Assembly: GCA_020161455.1 (NCBI GenBank)
Contig: JAIUNZ010000002.1
Span: 1-64,000 of the forward strand
DNA length: 64,000 nt
Reading direction: 5' to 3'
Source of the DNA: Bacteroidota bacterium
GTDB lineage: Bacteria > Bacteroidota > Bacteroidia > Flavobacteriales > Flavobacteriaceae
Position 1 is the stretch's first letter; every line of letters starts with the position of its first letter. Below the pieces are notes generated by a model. It was given only the letters and a program-made list of their open reading frames with translations. It was not told the DNA's origin and made no database searches. The translations under genes were made by a program, and so were the position numbers. Shown here piece after piece: positions 16,750 through 26,666 of the stretch.

Positions 16750-19700
16750 TTGAAACCTTCATCACTTTTTACAACCTATGAACATTCAGCTAAAGTAACA
16801 CAGTTGGCAGATGCTCTTTCAGAAGCAGCAAACAAAGTGCATTGCAAAGGCTTGATGAATTCGGCAACGTCAATTGTTATACAAAGTGTTTTTAAGAAAG
16901 CCGATAAACCATTTTTGTTGTTATTCAACGAAAAAGAAGAAGCTGCTTATTATTTGAATGATTTGGAGCAAATGTTGGGTCAAAACGATGTGTTGTTTTA
17001 TCCAAGTTCCTATCGCAGACCTTATCAAATTGAAGAAACCGATAATGCTAATGTTTTGTTGCGTTCGGAGGTTTTGAATAGAATCAATTCGAGAAAGAAA
17101 CCTGCTATTATTGTTTCGTATCCCGAAGCTTTGTTTGAAAAAGTAGTTACTCGAAAAGAATTGGAAAAAAACACTCTCAAGATTAGTGTTGGCGACCAAG
17201 TTTCGATAGATTTTATCAATGAAGTGCTTTTTGAGTATGACTTTAAACGCGTAGATTTTATTACGGAACCAGGAGAATTCTCTGTTCGTGGTGGAATTGT
17301 GGATGTTTTTTCATTCTCTAATGACAATCCGTATCGTATAGAGTTTTTTGGCAATGAAGTGGATAGTATCCGAACGTTTGATGTAGAAAGTCAACTGTCG
17401 GTTGAGAAACAAAATAAGATTACTATTATTCCAAACTTGGAGAATAAGTTTATTAAGGAAAACCGTGAAAGTTTTTTGGATTACATCAGTGACAAAACGG
17501 TTTTGTGGATTGAAAACACTGAAATTCTCGTGGCGCAATTGGATAAACTTTTTGAGAAAGCGACTGAAACGTTTGATAAGCTTTCGAAAGATATTAAACA
17601 TGCTTCGCCCGAACAATTGTTTATGAACAGTCAAGGTTTTTTAAAACAAGCCTTGAATTTTTCAGTTGTTGAATTGTCAAATACACCCTTGTTTAAAGCA
17701 AGCAAATCGTTTGAATTTCATTTGCAACCGCAACCTTCGTTCAACAAACAGTTTGATTTGTTGTTGAACAATTTGAGCGAGAATCATTTTAATGGCATTA
17801 CTAACTTTTTGTTTTGCTCTAATGATTCGCAAGCCAAACGTTTTCACGATATTTTTGAAAGCATTGATGAAGAAAATCATGAAGATGTTCGGAAACAGTA
17901 TCATACCGTTGTGCAACCGATGTATCAAGGTTTTATAGATGAAGAACATCAAGTAGCATGTTATACTGACCATCAGATTTTTGAACGTTACCATCGTTTT
18001 ACGATTAAAAATAGCTATTCGAAAAAACAAACTATTACGTTAAAAGAACTGAATTCACTAACCGTTGGCGATTATGTTACGCATATTGACCACGGAATTG
18101 GTAAGTTTGGTGGCTTGCAGAAAATTCAGGTAGAAGGCAAAACACAAGAAGCGATTAAGTTGGTGTATGCCGATAATGATTTGGTGTATGTGAGCATTCA
18201 TTCGCTACACAAAATATCGAAGTTTAACGGAAAAGATGGCACACCGCCAAAGATTTATAAACTGGGTTCAAATGCTTGGAAAGTATTAAAACAGAAAACC
18301 AAAGCTAGAGTAAAACACATTGCATTCAACTTAATTCAGTTGTATGCCAAGCGAAGGTTGGAAAAAGGATTTGCTTTTGCACCGGATAGTTATTTGCAAA
18401 AAGAATTGGAAAGTTCGTTCATCTATGAAGATACGCCAGATCAAATAACGGCAACTGCTGACGTAAAAGCCGACATGGAAAAGGAAAGACCAATGGATCG
18501 ATTGGTTTGTGGTGATGTAGGTTTTGGAAAGACAGAAGTGGCTATTCGCGCAGCATTTAAAGCAGTTGACAATAGCAAGCAAGTTGCAATTTTGGTGCCT
18601 ACAACAATTTTAGCCTATCAACATTACCGAACGTTCAGCGAACGTTTAAAAGATATGCCAGTTAACATTGGTTATGTAAACCGATTTAGAACGGCAAAAC
18701 AAAAGAAAGAAACCTTAGACGCATTAGCCGAAGGAAAATTAGACATTATCATTGGCACGCATCAATTGGTGAATAAAAATGTGAAGTTTAAAAATTTGGG
18801 ATTGTTGATTGTTGATGAAGAACAAAAGTTTGGTGTAAATGTAAAAGACAAACTAAAAACCATTGCCGCCAATGTGGATACTTTAACATTAACCGCAACT
18901 CCAATTCCGAGAACTTTACAATTTTCGTTAATGGCAGCACGAGATTTGTCAGTAATCACTACACCACCGCCAAACCGTTATCCTATAGAAACACAAGTGG
19001 TTGGTTTTAATGAAGAGATTATTCGTGACGCGATTACTTATGAAATTCAACGAAATGGTCAAGTGTTTTTCATCAATAATAGAATAGAGAACGTCAAAGA
19101 AATAGCAGGAATGATTCAACGTTTGGTTCCTGATGCACGAGTTGGTATTGGTCACGGGCAAATGGAAGGCACCAAGTTGGAAGAAATTATGTTGAGTTTT
19201 ATGAACGGTGAATTTGATGTTTTGGTAGCGACAACCATTATCGAAAGTGGATTAGATGTACCAAATGCGAACACCATTTTTATTAATAATGCTAATAATT
19301 TTGGACTGTCTGATTTGCATCAGATGCGTGGACGCGTTGGACGTAGTAATAAGAAAGCATTTTGTTATTTTGTTTGTCCTCCATATTCAGCAATGACAGA
19401 TGATGCTCGAAAACGTATTCAAGCATTAGAACAGTTTAACGAATTAGGAAGCGGCTTTAACATTGCCATGAAGGATTTGGAAATTCGTGGTGCTGGAGAT
19501 TTGCTTGGTGGCGAACAAAGTGGTTTTATTAATGATATTGGTTTTGAAACCTATCAAAAAATCATGAATGAAGCGATTGAGGAATTGAAAGAAAACGAAT
19601 TCAAGGACTTGTACGAAGAAGAAAATACTAAAGAAACAAAAACCTTTGTCAAAGAATTACAAATAGATACTGACTTTGAATTGTTGTTCCCAGATGATTA

Positions 19701-20109
19701 TATCAACAGCGTGAATGAAAGGTTGAGTTTGTATAACGAACTAGGGAATTGTAAAAACGAAGAAGAATTAACTGCTTTTGAAAATAAGCTGATTGACCGT
19801 TTTGGACCTTTGCCTAAAGAAGCCAAAGCACTATTAAACAGCATCAAGATTAAATGGATTGCTACTAAAATAGGTATTGAGAAACTGGTAATGAAACAAG
19901 GCAAGATGGTTGGTTATTTTGTTTCTGATCAGCAATCGGCGTATTATGCCTCAAGGTCGTTTACCAAAGTATTACAGTTTGTACAACAACACGGAAACAT
20001 TTGCAAGATGAAAGAAAAAGAAACCAAAAATGGTTTGCGCTTGCTCTTAACTTTTGAAAATGTAAAATCCGTCAACAAAGCGTTGGAGTTTATGGAGTTG
20101 TTGAAATAA
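16750..20109 (+). CDS. mfd: Transcription-repair coupling factor Mfd
   Basis: This 1,119-residue protein has the Mfd order: an N-terminal UvrB-like part (to about 300), a CarD-like RNA polymerase interacting domain (LTVGDYVTHIDHGIGKFGG, about 430-500), a RecG-like translocase with Walker A GDVGFGKTEVA (about 587) and DEEQKFGV (about 687), the helicase block ATTIIESGLDVPNANT, and a C-terminal TRCF domain. It removes RNA polymerase stalled at lesions and recruits UvrA. The start is TTG at 16750, 2 bp after the previous stop. No in-frame ATG occurs until about codon 37, which would cut into the conserved part. Confidence 0.96.
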   Translation: MKPSSLFTTYEHSAKVTQLADALSEAANKVHCKGLMNSATSIVIQSVFKKADKPFLLLFNEKEEAAYYLNDLEQMLGQNDVLFYPSSYRRPYQIEETDNANVLLRSEVLNRINSRKKPAIIVSYPEALFEKVVTRKELEKNTLKISVGDQVSIDFINEVLFEYDFKRVDFITEPGEFSVRGGIVDVFSFSNDNPYRIEFFGNEVDSIRTFDVESQLSVEKQNKITIIPNLENKFIKENRESFLDYISDKTVLWIENTEILVAQLDKLFEKATETFDKLSKDIKHASPEQLFMNSQGFLKQALNFSVVELSNTPLFKASKSFEFHLQPQPSFNKQFDLLLNNLSENHFNGITNFLFCSNDSQAKRFHDIFESIDEENHEDVRKQYHTVVQPMYQGFIDEEHQVACYTDHQIFERYHRFTIKNSYSKKQTITLKELNSLTVGDYVTHIDHGIGKFGGLQKIQVEGKTQEAIKLVYADNDLVYVSIHSLHKISKFNGKDGTPPKIYKLGSNAWKVLKQKTKARVKHIAFNLIQLYAKRRLEKGFAFAPDSYLQKELESSFIYEDTPDQITATADVKADMEKERPMDRLVCGDVGFGKTEVAIRAAFKAVDNSKQVAILVPTTILAYQHYRTFSERLKDMPVNIGYVNRFRTAKQKKETLDALAEGKLDIIIGTHQLVNKNVKFKNLGLLIVDEEQKFGVNVKDKLKTIAANVDTLTLTATPIPRTLQFSLMAARDLSVITTPPPNRYPIETQVVGFNEEIIRDAITYEIQRNGQVFFINNRIENVKEIAGMIQRLVPDARVGIGHGQMEGTKLEEIMLSFMNGEFDVLVATTIIESGLDVPNANTIFINNANNFGLSDLHQMRGRVGRSNKKAFCYFVCPPYSAMTDDARKRIQALEQFNELGSGFNIAMKDLEIRGAGDLLGGEQSGFINDIGFETYQKIMNEAIEELKENEFKDLYEEENTKETKTFVKELQIDTDFELLFPDDYINSVNERLSLYNELGNCKNEEELTAFENKLIDRFGPLPKEAKALLNSIKIKWIATKIGIEKLVMKQGKMVGYFVSDQQSAYYASRSFTKVLQFVQQHGNICKMKEKETKNGLRLLLTFENVKSVNKALEFMELLK

Positions 20110-20163
20110 GAAAAAGCCACTCTTTCGAGTAGCCTTTCCAATTGTAATCTGTTGGGTAAATTT

Positions 20164-22338
20164 TTATAATTTCAATATTTTGAAATTTTTTTCAATGTCA
20201 TTAAATTTCACTTTAAAGAAATACGTTCCCGAAGCAAACTGTGATAAATCAACATTTGTTTCTAAAGTATTTACTTTTTCGGTAAATAATTTTCTTCCTT
20301 CAATATTAAACACTTCAAGTTCTGTAATGTTGGTATTGGATTTTAAAGTAATATTATTTTTTGTTGGATTTGGATAATAGGTAAAATCAATAAAATCATT
20401 TGAAATAACACCTAAGTGTTCTTCACAACTTACAGTAGCTATCCATCCTGAGTCTGTCAATGCTTGGTCTGAAGTGAATTTGAATGTAAGCGAACCATCC
20501 AAAGCCGTTGAAACAATTAAACCTGGAGAATTTGTTCCTGTAAATCCATCTGCAAAACTTAATTCAGGATATGTATCATCTGGTCCATCATATATATATA
20601 AGAAATCATAAGTGTCTTCAAGAGAAAACTCAGTAAAATTAACCACTATTTTTCTATTGGGTACATTTGGAATAAAAGTTCTTGTAAAAGATTCCATATT
20701 AGAATAATCATCAGCAATATTACCAGTATCAGTAAATACCATTCCGCCACAATAATTTCCAGCAGTGGAAAATATTTTCCTTCTAATTGTGGTTGAAATC
20801 CCAATACATACAGGTCGAATAGCGATAGTATAATATTTATTTTGCAATAATCCTGACACTGAAAAAGTCGTTGTACTAACGGTATTCCAAACTGGCACAG
20901 AGTTAAAAGCAGTCACCGAGATTTGCCATGAAGAAATATTTTCATTAATATCTTCCCAAGTAATGGTAGCGGTACTTTCGGTAACATTTGATGCTTGAAT
21001 GTTTGTTACTGTATTCACACAAGTATTAATACAATCCGTACTTAAACATGATTTGCTATTAACAGTGTTTACAATAAGATTTGCTGGTTGTGGCCCAAAA
21101 CCATTGGCAAAATTGATTCCAACACCTGAAATTAAATGGCAATAACTCATTATTGTTCCTTTTACAGATGATGAAGGAATTGGACCAGTAGCGCAACTAC
21201 CTTCGGGATATCCCGCTTGCGTACCACATCCATCAATAGAAGTATTATTACCATTCCATGCGCAACGATGTGTGTGGGGCGAACCTAATGAATGTCCAAA
21301 TTCATGTGTAATCACTTGAATAGTCCAAGAATAATTGGGAACCGAGGAAAAAGAAGTTCCATTCAAATCGGAATAAGCATAATTGGAATCATCGCAAACC
21401 TGATTTAGATAAGCAACACCGCCTAATCCACCTGGGTCAATTCCTACAAGCATTCCAACATCGCCATTAAAAACAGGTCTGTTTACTGCAAAAGCTTGTA
21501 AATAATCACTTGAAGCATTGCCAATGCCGTCATAGGGATCTGGGTTTGTCCAAATATAAATTGATTTTAATGCTGTTGTTATTCCGTCATTATCAAATAA
21601 TGTTTGCACATTGTTAAAAACAGAAGTCATCCAATTAGTAGTAATTGTAGTATTGCTGCTATTAGCTTGAAATAGATTATTATCAATTTCAAAATAGAAA
21701 GTAACACATTTTTCAGTATTCACTTCTCTGCTTAGTGTTGATGCCGTTGGTGGCGTATCATCTTCTTTTACATGACATTCAAAATCATTCAAGATTTTCA
21801 AATTAACATCAGAATATACAATATAATCGTTTTGATTGTTTGGTTTGTCAATTTTACCTACTACAACATTTCCAAATTGTTCTGAAGAAAAAATACCGTT
21901 AAATTCTCCATTAAAGAAATTGAAAGCTGAAACGGATTGTAAATTTCCGTTAATGATTCCACGATAATACACTCCTTTTTGATAAGGTATGTTTTTATTT
22001 TTATCGGTATCTACTTTAAAATCTTCAACAAAAGGATCAACACGATACAATTGAATTTTTAAATTTTGGTTTAAATATGGGATTTCAAGTTCTAGAAATT
22101 CAAATTGTCCCGATGCAATTTGGTTGATTTTGCTAATATTCGCTTTTGCCAAAGCAGCTTGAGTTACGACTTTATCAACATCTGTTTTAGAAATTGAATT
22201 GTCCACAGTTAATAGCGAAAAGGGTATAAAACGTGTGTTTTCTTTTTGTAACTTTTGAATTTTTTGGCTGATTTTGTTTTGACCAAATCCAATCGTAAAG
22301 CAAAAGAAGCTTAAGAGAATTAGTAGGGTTTTTTTCAT
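20164..22338 (-). CDS. Secreted zinc metalloprotease with FnIII, CUB and T9SS sorting domains
   Basis: This 724-residue protein has a signal peptide (MKKTLLILLSFFCFTIGFG), a propeptide with a possible cysteine-switch Cys (NDFECHVKED), and a reprolysin-like catalytic domain with the zinc site HEFGHSLGSPH (345-355) and a downstream Met (GTIMSYCH). A fibronectin type III domain (about 443-530) and a CUB-like domain (about 535-635, FLYIYDGPDD) follow. A type A C-terminal sorting domain ends it (FTYYPNPTKNNITL, GTYFFKVKF, KILKL). It is exported by the Sec and type IX systems. It probably digests extracellular protein; the target is unknown. Confidence 0.92.
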   Translation of the reverse strand: MKKTLLILLSFFCFTIGFGQNKISQKIQKLQKENTRFIPFSLLTVDNSISKTDVDKVVTQAALAKANISKINQIASGQFEFLELEIPYLNQNLKIQLYRVDPFVEDFKVDTDKNKNIPYQKGVYYRGIINGNLQSVSAFNFFNGEFNGIFSSEQFGNVVVGKIDKPNNQNDYIVYSDVNLKILNDFECHVKEDDTPPTASTLSREVNTEKCVTFYFEIDNNLFQANSSNTTITTNWMTSVFNNVQTLFDNDGITTALKSIYIWTNPDPYDGIGNASSDYLQAFAVNRPVFNGDVGMLVGIDPGGLGGVAYLNQVCDDSNYAYSDLNGTSFSSVPNYSWTIQVITHEFGHSLGSPHTHRCAWNGNNTSIDGCGTQAGYPEGSCATGPIPSSSVKGTIMSYCHLISGVGINFANGFGPQPANLIVNTVNSKSCLSTDCINTCVNTVTNIQASNVTESTATITWEDINENISSWQISVTAFNSVPVWNTVSTTTFSVSGLLQNKYYTIAIRPVCIGISTTIRRKIFSTAGNYCGGMVFTDTGNIADDYSNMESFTRTFIPNVPNRKIVVNFTEFSLEDTYDFLYIYDGPDDTYPELSFADGFTGTNSPGLIVSTALDGSLTFKFTSDQALTDSGWIATVSCEEHLGVISNDFIDFTYYPNPTKNNITLKSNTNITELEVFNIEGRKLFTEKVNTLETNVDLSQFASGTYFFKVKFNDIEKNFKILKL

Positions 22339-22418
22339 AGTATTTTTTGTAAAGCGTAAAGTTATTGAAAATCAACTAAAATAATATAAATTTTACATCA
22401 TTTTATCATTTGTTTACT

Positions 22419-22778
22419 CTAAAAAATATAAAAAGCATCCATTAAATGTTCTATTTTATATTCTTTATTCTCTTTATAAATCGCAATAATATCAAACCTC
22501 ACATTTAAATCTAAGTCATTACGAATTACATATTCATTTACGGCTTTTACGAGTAGTTGGATTTTTTTTGGTTTGACAAAATCTTGTGGTAACCCAAAAT
22601 CAATACTAGAACGTGTTTTTACTTCAACGATAGCAAGAATATTTTCTTTTTGAGCAATAATATCAATTTCTGCTTTTTGAAACGTCCAATTAGTTTCCAA
22701 AATTTCATAGCCGTTCTTTTGCAGATATTCTACAGCCATTTCTTCCCCAAATTTTCCTAATTCATTGTGCTGAGCCAT
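22419..22778 (-). CDS. yraN: YraN/UPF0102 family endonuclease-like protein
   Basis: This 119-residue protein matches the UPF0102 family: GKFGEEMAVEYLQKNGYEI at the start, then WTFQKAEIDIIAQ and AIVEVKTRSS with the E-x-K restriction-endonuclease-like residues. The family has a Holliday-junction-resolvase-like fold, and its biological role is unsettled. Its ATG shares one base with the stop of the LD-carboxypeptidase gene, so the two are co-transcribed. Confidence 0.93.
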   Translation of the reverse strand: MAQHNELGKFGEEMAVEYLQKNGYEILETNWTFQKAEIDIIAQKENILAIVEVKTRSSIDFGLPQDFVKPKKIQLLVKAVNEYVIRNDLDLNVRFDIIAIYKENKEYKIEHLMDAFYIF

Positions 22779-23734
22779 TATTCAAAAGTTACTTTGCTTT
22801 CCTCGGCGGTAACTTCCATGGTAATTTGTTTTCCCATAATCAAAGCACGATTATCCTGAATATGACCAGCTGGGAAATTATAAATAATCGGAATTTTTAA
22901 GTCTTTGGTAACTTCTTCAATGATTTCGAAAGCATTTTTTCCCCAAGGAATTTCATTGTCATTCATTTTTGTCATACCGCCAACGATAATTCCTTTTAAA
23001 CTTTCCAAACAACCATTGCGTTTTAAGTTGAGCATCATTCGGTCAATATGATATAAATATTCATCCAAATCTTCTATAAAAAGAATTTTATCTGTACAAT
23101 CAATTGCCGATTCTGAACCTAATAAACTATACAAAATAGATAAATTACCGCCAACCAATTCACCTTTGGCAGTTCCAAGATGATTTAAAATATCACAATC
23201 AAATTGATAGCTTAGCGGTTCGCCAAACAAAGCTTTCCGTAAACTTTCTTTAGCTTCAGTCGTTGCTCTTGGAATAGATATTGGCATCGTTCCATGAATC
23301 GATTGAATTCCCATTCGGTTCAAATGACTGTGTAAAACGGTAACATCACTAAACCCAACAATCCATTTTGGATTTTGTTTGAATTTAGTAAAATCTAACA
23401 TATCAATTATTCGAACCGTTCCATATCCGCCACGAACACACCAAATCGCTTTGATGTTTGGATTATCCATTTGTTCTTGAAAATCAGCTGCACGTTGAAC
23501 ATCAGTTCCTGCCAACTGATGATAATCCAATCCGATTGTTGTACCTATTTTAACTTTCAATCCCCAAGATTCCAATAAATCAATTGATGGTTTTAAATTA
23601 TCTTCAAGATTTTTTCGAGCAGTAGAAACGATGGCAACGGTATCGCCTTTTTGTAAATAGGGTGGTGTAATCATCTTTTTTTGGGAATAAGAAGAAAGTG
23701 TTAAACTAAAAATCAATAATAATAGTATTCGCAT
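22778..23734 (-). CDS. LD-carboxypeptidase (S66 family)
   Basis: From the ATG at 23734 the protein is 318 residues with an N-terminal signal peptide (MRILLLLIFSLTLSSYS), which places it in the periplasm. An in-frame ATG at 23773 would add 13 residues before the signal and is less likely. The S66 triad is visible: nucleophile Ser in GFSDVTVLH, Glu in LFIEDLDEYLY, and His in FPAGHIQDN. Such enzymes cleave the terminal D-alanine from muropeptide tetrapeptides during peptidoglycan recycling. It overlaps yraN by one base. Confidence 0.9.
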   Translation of the reverse strand: MRILLLLIFSLTLSSYSQKKMITPPYLQKGDTVAIVSTARKNLEDNLKPSIDLLESWGLKVKIGTTIGLDYHQLAGTDVQRAADFQEQMDNPNIKAIWCVRGGYGTVRIIDMLDFTKFKQNPKWIVGFSDVTVLHSHLNRMGIQSIHGTMPISIPRATTEAKESLRKALFGEPLSYQFDCDILNHLGTAKGELVGGNLSILYSLLGSESAIDCTDKILFIEDLDEYLYHIDRMMLNLKRNGCLESLKGIIVGGMTKMNDNEIPWGKNAFEIIEEVTKDLKIPIIYNFPAGHIQDNRALIMGKQITMEVTAEESKVTFE

Positions 23735-23802
23735 GTATTGAAATTGCTTTTTCAAAAATAAACAAATCAACACTAATGTGATGAATTCGTAGCTAAAAAA
23801 CT

Positions 23803-23810
23803 TATTTTTG
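23803..23810 (+). promoter_or_regulatory. -7 box for metG
   Basis: TATTTTTG matches TAnnTTTG and ends 18 bp before the metG ATG, giving a leader of about 15 bases. Confidence 0.55.
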
Positions 23811-23828
23811 CATTCTATTTGATAGATT

Positions 23829-25886
23829 ATGTTAGAAAATCCAAAACGATATACAATTACGGCAGCTTTGCCCTATACCAATGGTCCAATTCATATTGGT
23901 CATTTGGCAGGTGTTTATGTGCCATCTGATATTTATGCGCGCTATTTGCGATTGCAAGGAAAAGATGTTGCTTTTATGTGCGGAAGTGACGAACATGGCG
24001 TTGCCATTTCGATGAAAGCTAAAAAAGAAGGCATAACACCACAACAAGTAATCGATAAATACGACGCTATTATCCGCAAGTCTTTTGAAGATTTCGGAAT
24101 TTCATTTGATAATTATTCTCGAACTTCTGCTAAAATTCATCACGATACAGCGCAAGAGTTTTTCAAAAAGCTTTATGAAAAAGGTGATTTTATTGAAGAA
24201 GTAACCGAGCAATTGTATGATGCCAAAGCCGATCAGTTTCTTGCGGATCGATTTGTAACTGGAACCTGTCCGAAATGTGCCAATCCAGAAGCCTATGGCG
24301 ACCAATGTGAAAAATGTGGCTCGACTCTAAATGCAACCGATTTAATCAATCCAAAATCGACCATTACTGGTGAAACTCCAATACTAAAATCAACAAAACA
24401 CTGGTTTTTACCATTGGACAGATACCAAGAATTTCTTCAAAAATGGATTTTGGTTGACCATGCCAAAGATTGGAAAGTAAATGTTTTGGGTCAAGTAAAA
24501 TCATGGTTAGACGATGGTTTAAAACCTCGCGCGGTTACTCGTGATTTAGATTGGGGAATTGATGTTCCTGTGGAAGGTGCCGATGGAAAAAAATTATATG
24601 TATGGTTTGATGCACCCATTGGATACATTTCTGCTACCAAAGAATGGGCTGAACGCGAAGGAAAAAATTGGGAAGAGTATTGGAAAAAAGAAGATACAAA
24701 ACTCGTTCACTTCATCGGGAAAGACAACATCGTTTTCCATTGTATTATTTTCCCAGCGATGCTAAAAGCTGAAGGAAGTTATATTTTGCCTGAAAATGTT
24801 CCGGCAAATGAGTTTTTAAATTTAGAAGGAAATAAATTATCAACGTCTAAAAATTGGGCGGTTTGGTTGCACGAATATTTACTTGATTTTCCCGAAAAAC
24901 AAGATGTGTTGCGTTATGCTTTGACGGCAAATGCTCCCGAAACTAAGGACAACGATTTTACTTGGAAAGATTTTCAAGCTAGAAACAACAACGAATTGGC
25001 TGCGGTTTATGGAAATTTCATCAATCGTGTGGTGGTGTTAACCCATAAATATTACAACGGAATTGTTCCATCACCAAATGAATTTACAGAAGTTGACGAA
25101 CAAACTCTGGCTGAATTAAAAGCGTATCCAGCGGTGATTTCTTCTTCTATAGAACGTTATCGATTCCGTGAAGCACAAGTAGAATTGATGAATGTGGCAC
25201 GACTTGGAAATAAATATTTAGCCGACGAAGAACCATGGAAAATGGTAAAAGAAAATCCAGAACGTGTAAAAACACAAATGTTTGTGGCATTACAAATTGC
25301 TTCGGCTTTAGCCATTTTATCGGAACCATTTTTACCTTTTACGGCTAAAAAATTATGTGGTATTTTAAATATTAAGCCAAACCATTGGAATTTGGAATTT
25401 GAAAATTGGAATTTAGTAAAAGCTGGACATCAAATTAATCCAGCCGAAATATTATTTGCCCAAATTGAAGATGCCGAAATACAAAAACAAATAGACAAAC
25501 TAGAAGCTACCAAAACCGCAAACGCTATGGAAAATAAAGTGGTTGAACCGCAAAAAGAAACTTCAACTTTTGATGATTTTGCCAAATTGGATTTACGTGT
25601 TGGAACCATTTTAGAAGCCGAAAAAATGCCGAAAGCCAATAAGCTTTTAGTTTTAAAAGTAGATACCGGAATTGATGTGAGAACCATTGTTTCGGGAATT
25701 GCAGAACATTTTTCTCCGGAAGAAGTTATTGGAAAACGCGTTACGGTTTTAGTGAATTTGGCACCAAGAGCTTTACGTGGCGTTGAAAGTCAAGGAATGA
25801 TTTTGATGACCAATGATGCTTCTGGAAAATTGGTTTTTGTAAATCCAGATGTTGATGGTGTTGATAATGGCGCGACAATTAGTTAA
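23829..25886 (+). CDS. metG: Methionyl-tRNA synthetase
   Basis: This 685-residue class I synthetase charges tRNA-Met. The HIGH motif is in [11 protein letters not shown], the zinc knuckle is CPKC with CEKC, and the KMSKS loop appears as KLSTSKN. A C-terminal tRNA-binding domain (about 575-685, [20 protein letters not shown]) is present, as in the dimeric E. coli-type enzyme. The next gene follows within a few bases, so they share a transcript. Confidence 0.97.
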   Translation: MLENPKRYTITAALPYTNGPIHIGHLAGVYVPSDIYARYLRLQGKDVAFMCGSDEHGVAISMKAKKEGITPQQVIDKYDAIIRKSFEDFGISFDNYSRTSAKIHHDTAQEFFKKLYEKGDFIEEVTEQLYDAKADQFLADRFVTGTCPKCANPEAYGDQCEKCGSTLNATDLINPKSTITGETPILKSTKHWFLPLDRYQEFLQKWILVDHAKDWKVNVLGQVKSWLDDGLKPRAVTRDLDWGIDVPVEGADGKKLYVWFDAPIGYISATKEWAEREGKNWEEYWKKEDTKLVHFIGKDNIVFHCIIFPAMLKAEGSYILPENVPANEFLNLEGNKLSTSKNWAVWLHEYLLDFPEKQDVLRYALTANAPETKDNDFTWKDFQARNNNELAAVYGNFINRVVVLTHKYYNGIVPSPNEFTEVDEQTLAELKAYPAVISSSIERYRFREAQVELMNVARLGNKYLADEEPWKMVKENPERVKTQMFVALQIASALAILSEPFLPFTAKKLCGILNIKPNHWNLEFENWNLVKAGHQINPAEILFAQIEDAEIQKQIDKLEATKTANAMENKVVEPQKETSTFDDFAKLDLRVGTILEAEKMPKANKLLVLKVDTGIDVRTIVSGIAEHFSPEEVIGKRVTVLVNLAPRALRGVESQGMILMTNDASGKLVFVNPDVDGVDNGATIS

Positions 25887-25889
25887 TTG

Positions 25890-26576
25890 ATGATGACAAA
25901 AAAAATAATCGCTTTCGACGCAGACGACACACTTTGGCACAACGAACCTTACTTTGATGAAGCCCAAGAACGCTTTGCTGAATTATTTCAGGATTATGCC
26001 AGCAAACAAGAAATTTTACAGTTGATATTAAGCCATCAAGTGAAGAACTTGCCGCTGTATGGTTTCGGAATTAAGGCATTTACATTGTCTATGATTGACT
26101 CGGCATTAGAATTAACCAACAACAAAATTTCGGGTGATGGTATTCAAAAAATCATTACTATTGGTAGAGATTTGCTACAAAAACCTGTCGAATTATTGCC
26201 CTATGTTGAAGAAGTTTTAGCAACTTTATACGGAAAATACAAATTAGTCGTTGCCACAAAAGGCGATTTAAAAGACCAACACCGAAAACTGCACGACTCA
26301 GGAATTGGACATTATTTTCATCATATAGAAGTGTTGAGCGACAAAAAAGAATTGGATTATCAAAAAATGTTGCAACGCCTAGAAATCAATCCTACTGATT
26401 TTATAATGATTGGAAACTCTCTAAAATCGGATGTTTTGCCTATTTTGAATATCGGTGGACATGGTATTCACATTCCGTATCACACTACTTGGGAATACGA
26501 AAAAATTGATTTTGAAATCACTCACGAAAACTTCAAAGCGTTAGAAAACATTAAGCAAGTTGTTGATTTATTCTAA
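25890..26576 (+). CDS. HAD superfamily hydrolase (phosphatase)
   Basis: This protein of about 228 residues has HAD motif I DADDTLWHN, with the two catalytic Asp residues. A helical cap follows, then motif II VATKGD, motif III near the Lys of SDKKELDY, and motif IV GNSLKSDVLP. The Trp after the DDT and the cap size fit soluble phosphatases acting on small phosphoesters. The start is one of the two ATGs at 25890 and 25893. A TTG at 25887 directly abuts the metG stop. The substrate is unknown. Confidence 0.88.
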   Translation: MMTKKIIAFDADDTLWHNEPYFDEAQERFAELFQDYASKQEILQLILSHQVKNLPLYGFGIKAFTLSMIDSALELTNNKISGDGIQKIITIGRDLLQKPVELLPYVEEVLATLYGKYKLVVATKGDLKDQHRKLHDSGIGHYFHHIEVLSDKKELDYQKMLQRLEINPTDFIMIGNSLKSDVLPILNIGGHGIHIPYHTTWEYEKIDFEITHENFKALENIKQVVDLF

Positions 26577-26630
26577 AAAGATTAACAAATTTTTATCGTC
26601 GTAACTAAATTTTCTATTTCAAAAATCCGT

Positions 26631-26638
26631 TATCTTTG
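26631..26638 (+). promoter_or_regulatory. -7 box for the 465-residue secreted protein
   Basis: TATCTTTG matches TAnnTTTG and ends 28 bp before the ATG at 26667. It separates this gene from the metG-HAD transcript. Confidence 0.6.
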
Positions 26639-26666
26639 AAAGGTAACATCTATTGAATTTTACAGA

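Noticed and set aside
17025..17354. Long minus-strand frames opposite mfd, and similar antisense frames opposite metG, scoB, ssb and hemB
   Set aside because: They mirror the reading frames of well-recognised genes and have no protein-like features of their own.
20111..20137. Hairpin after mfd (AAAGCCACTC with GAGTAGCCTTT)
   Set aside because: Two mismatches in the stem and no T run. Too weak for a terminator call.
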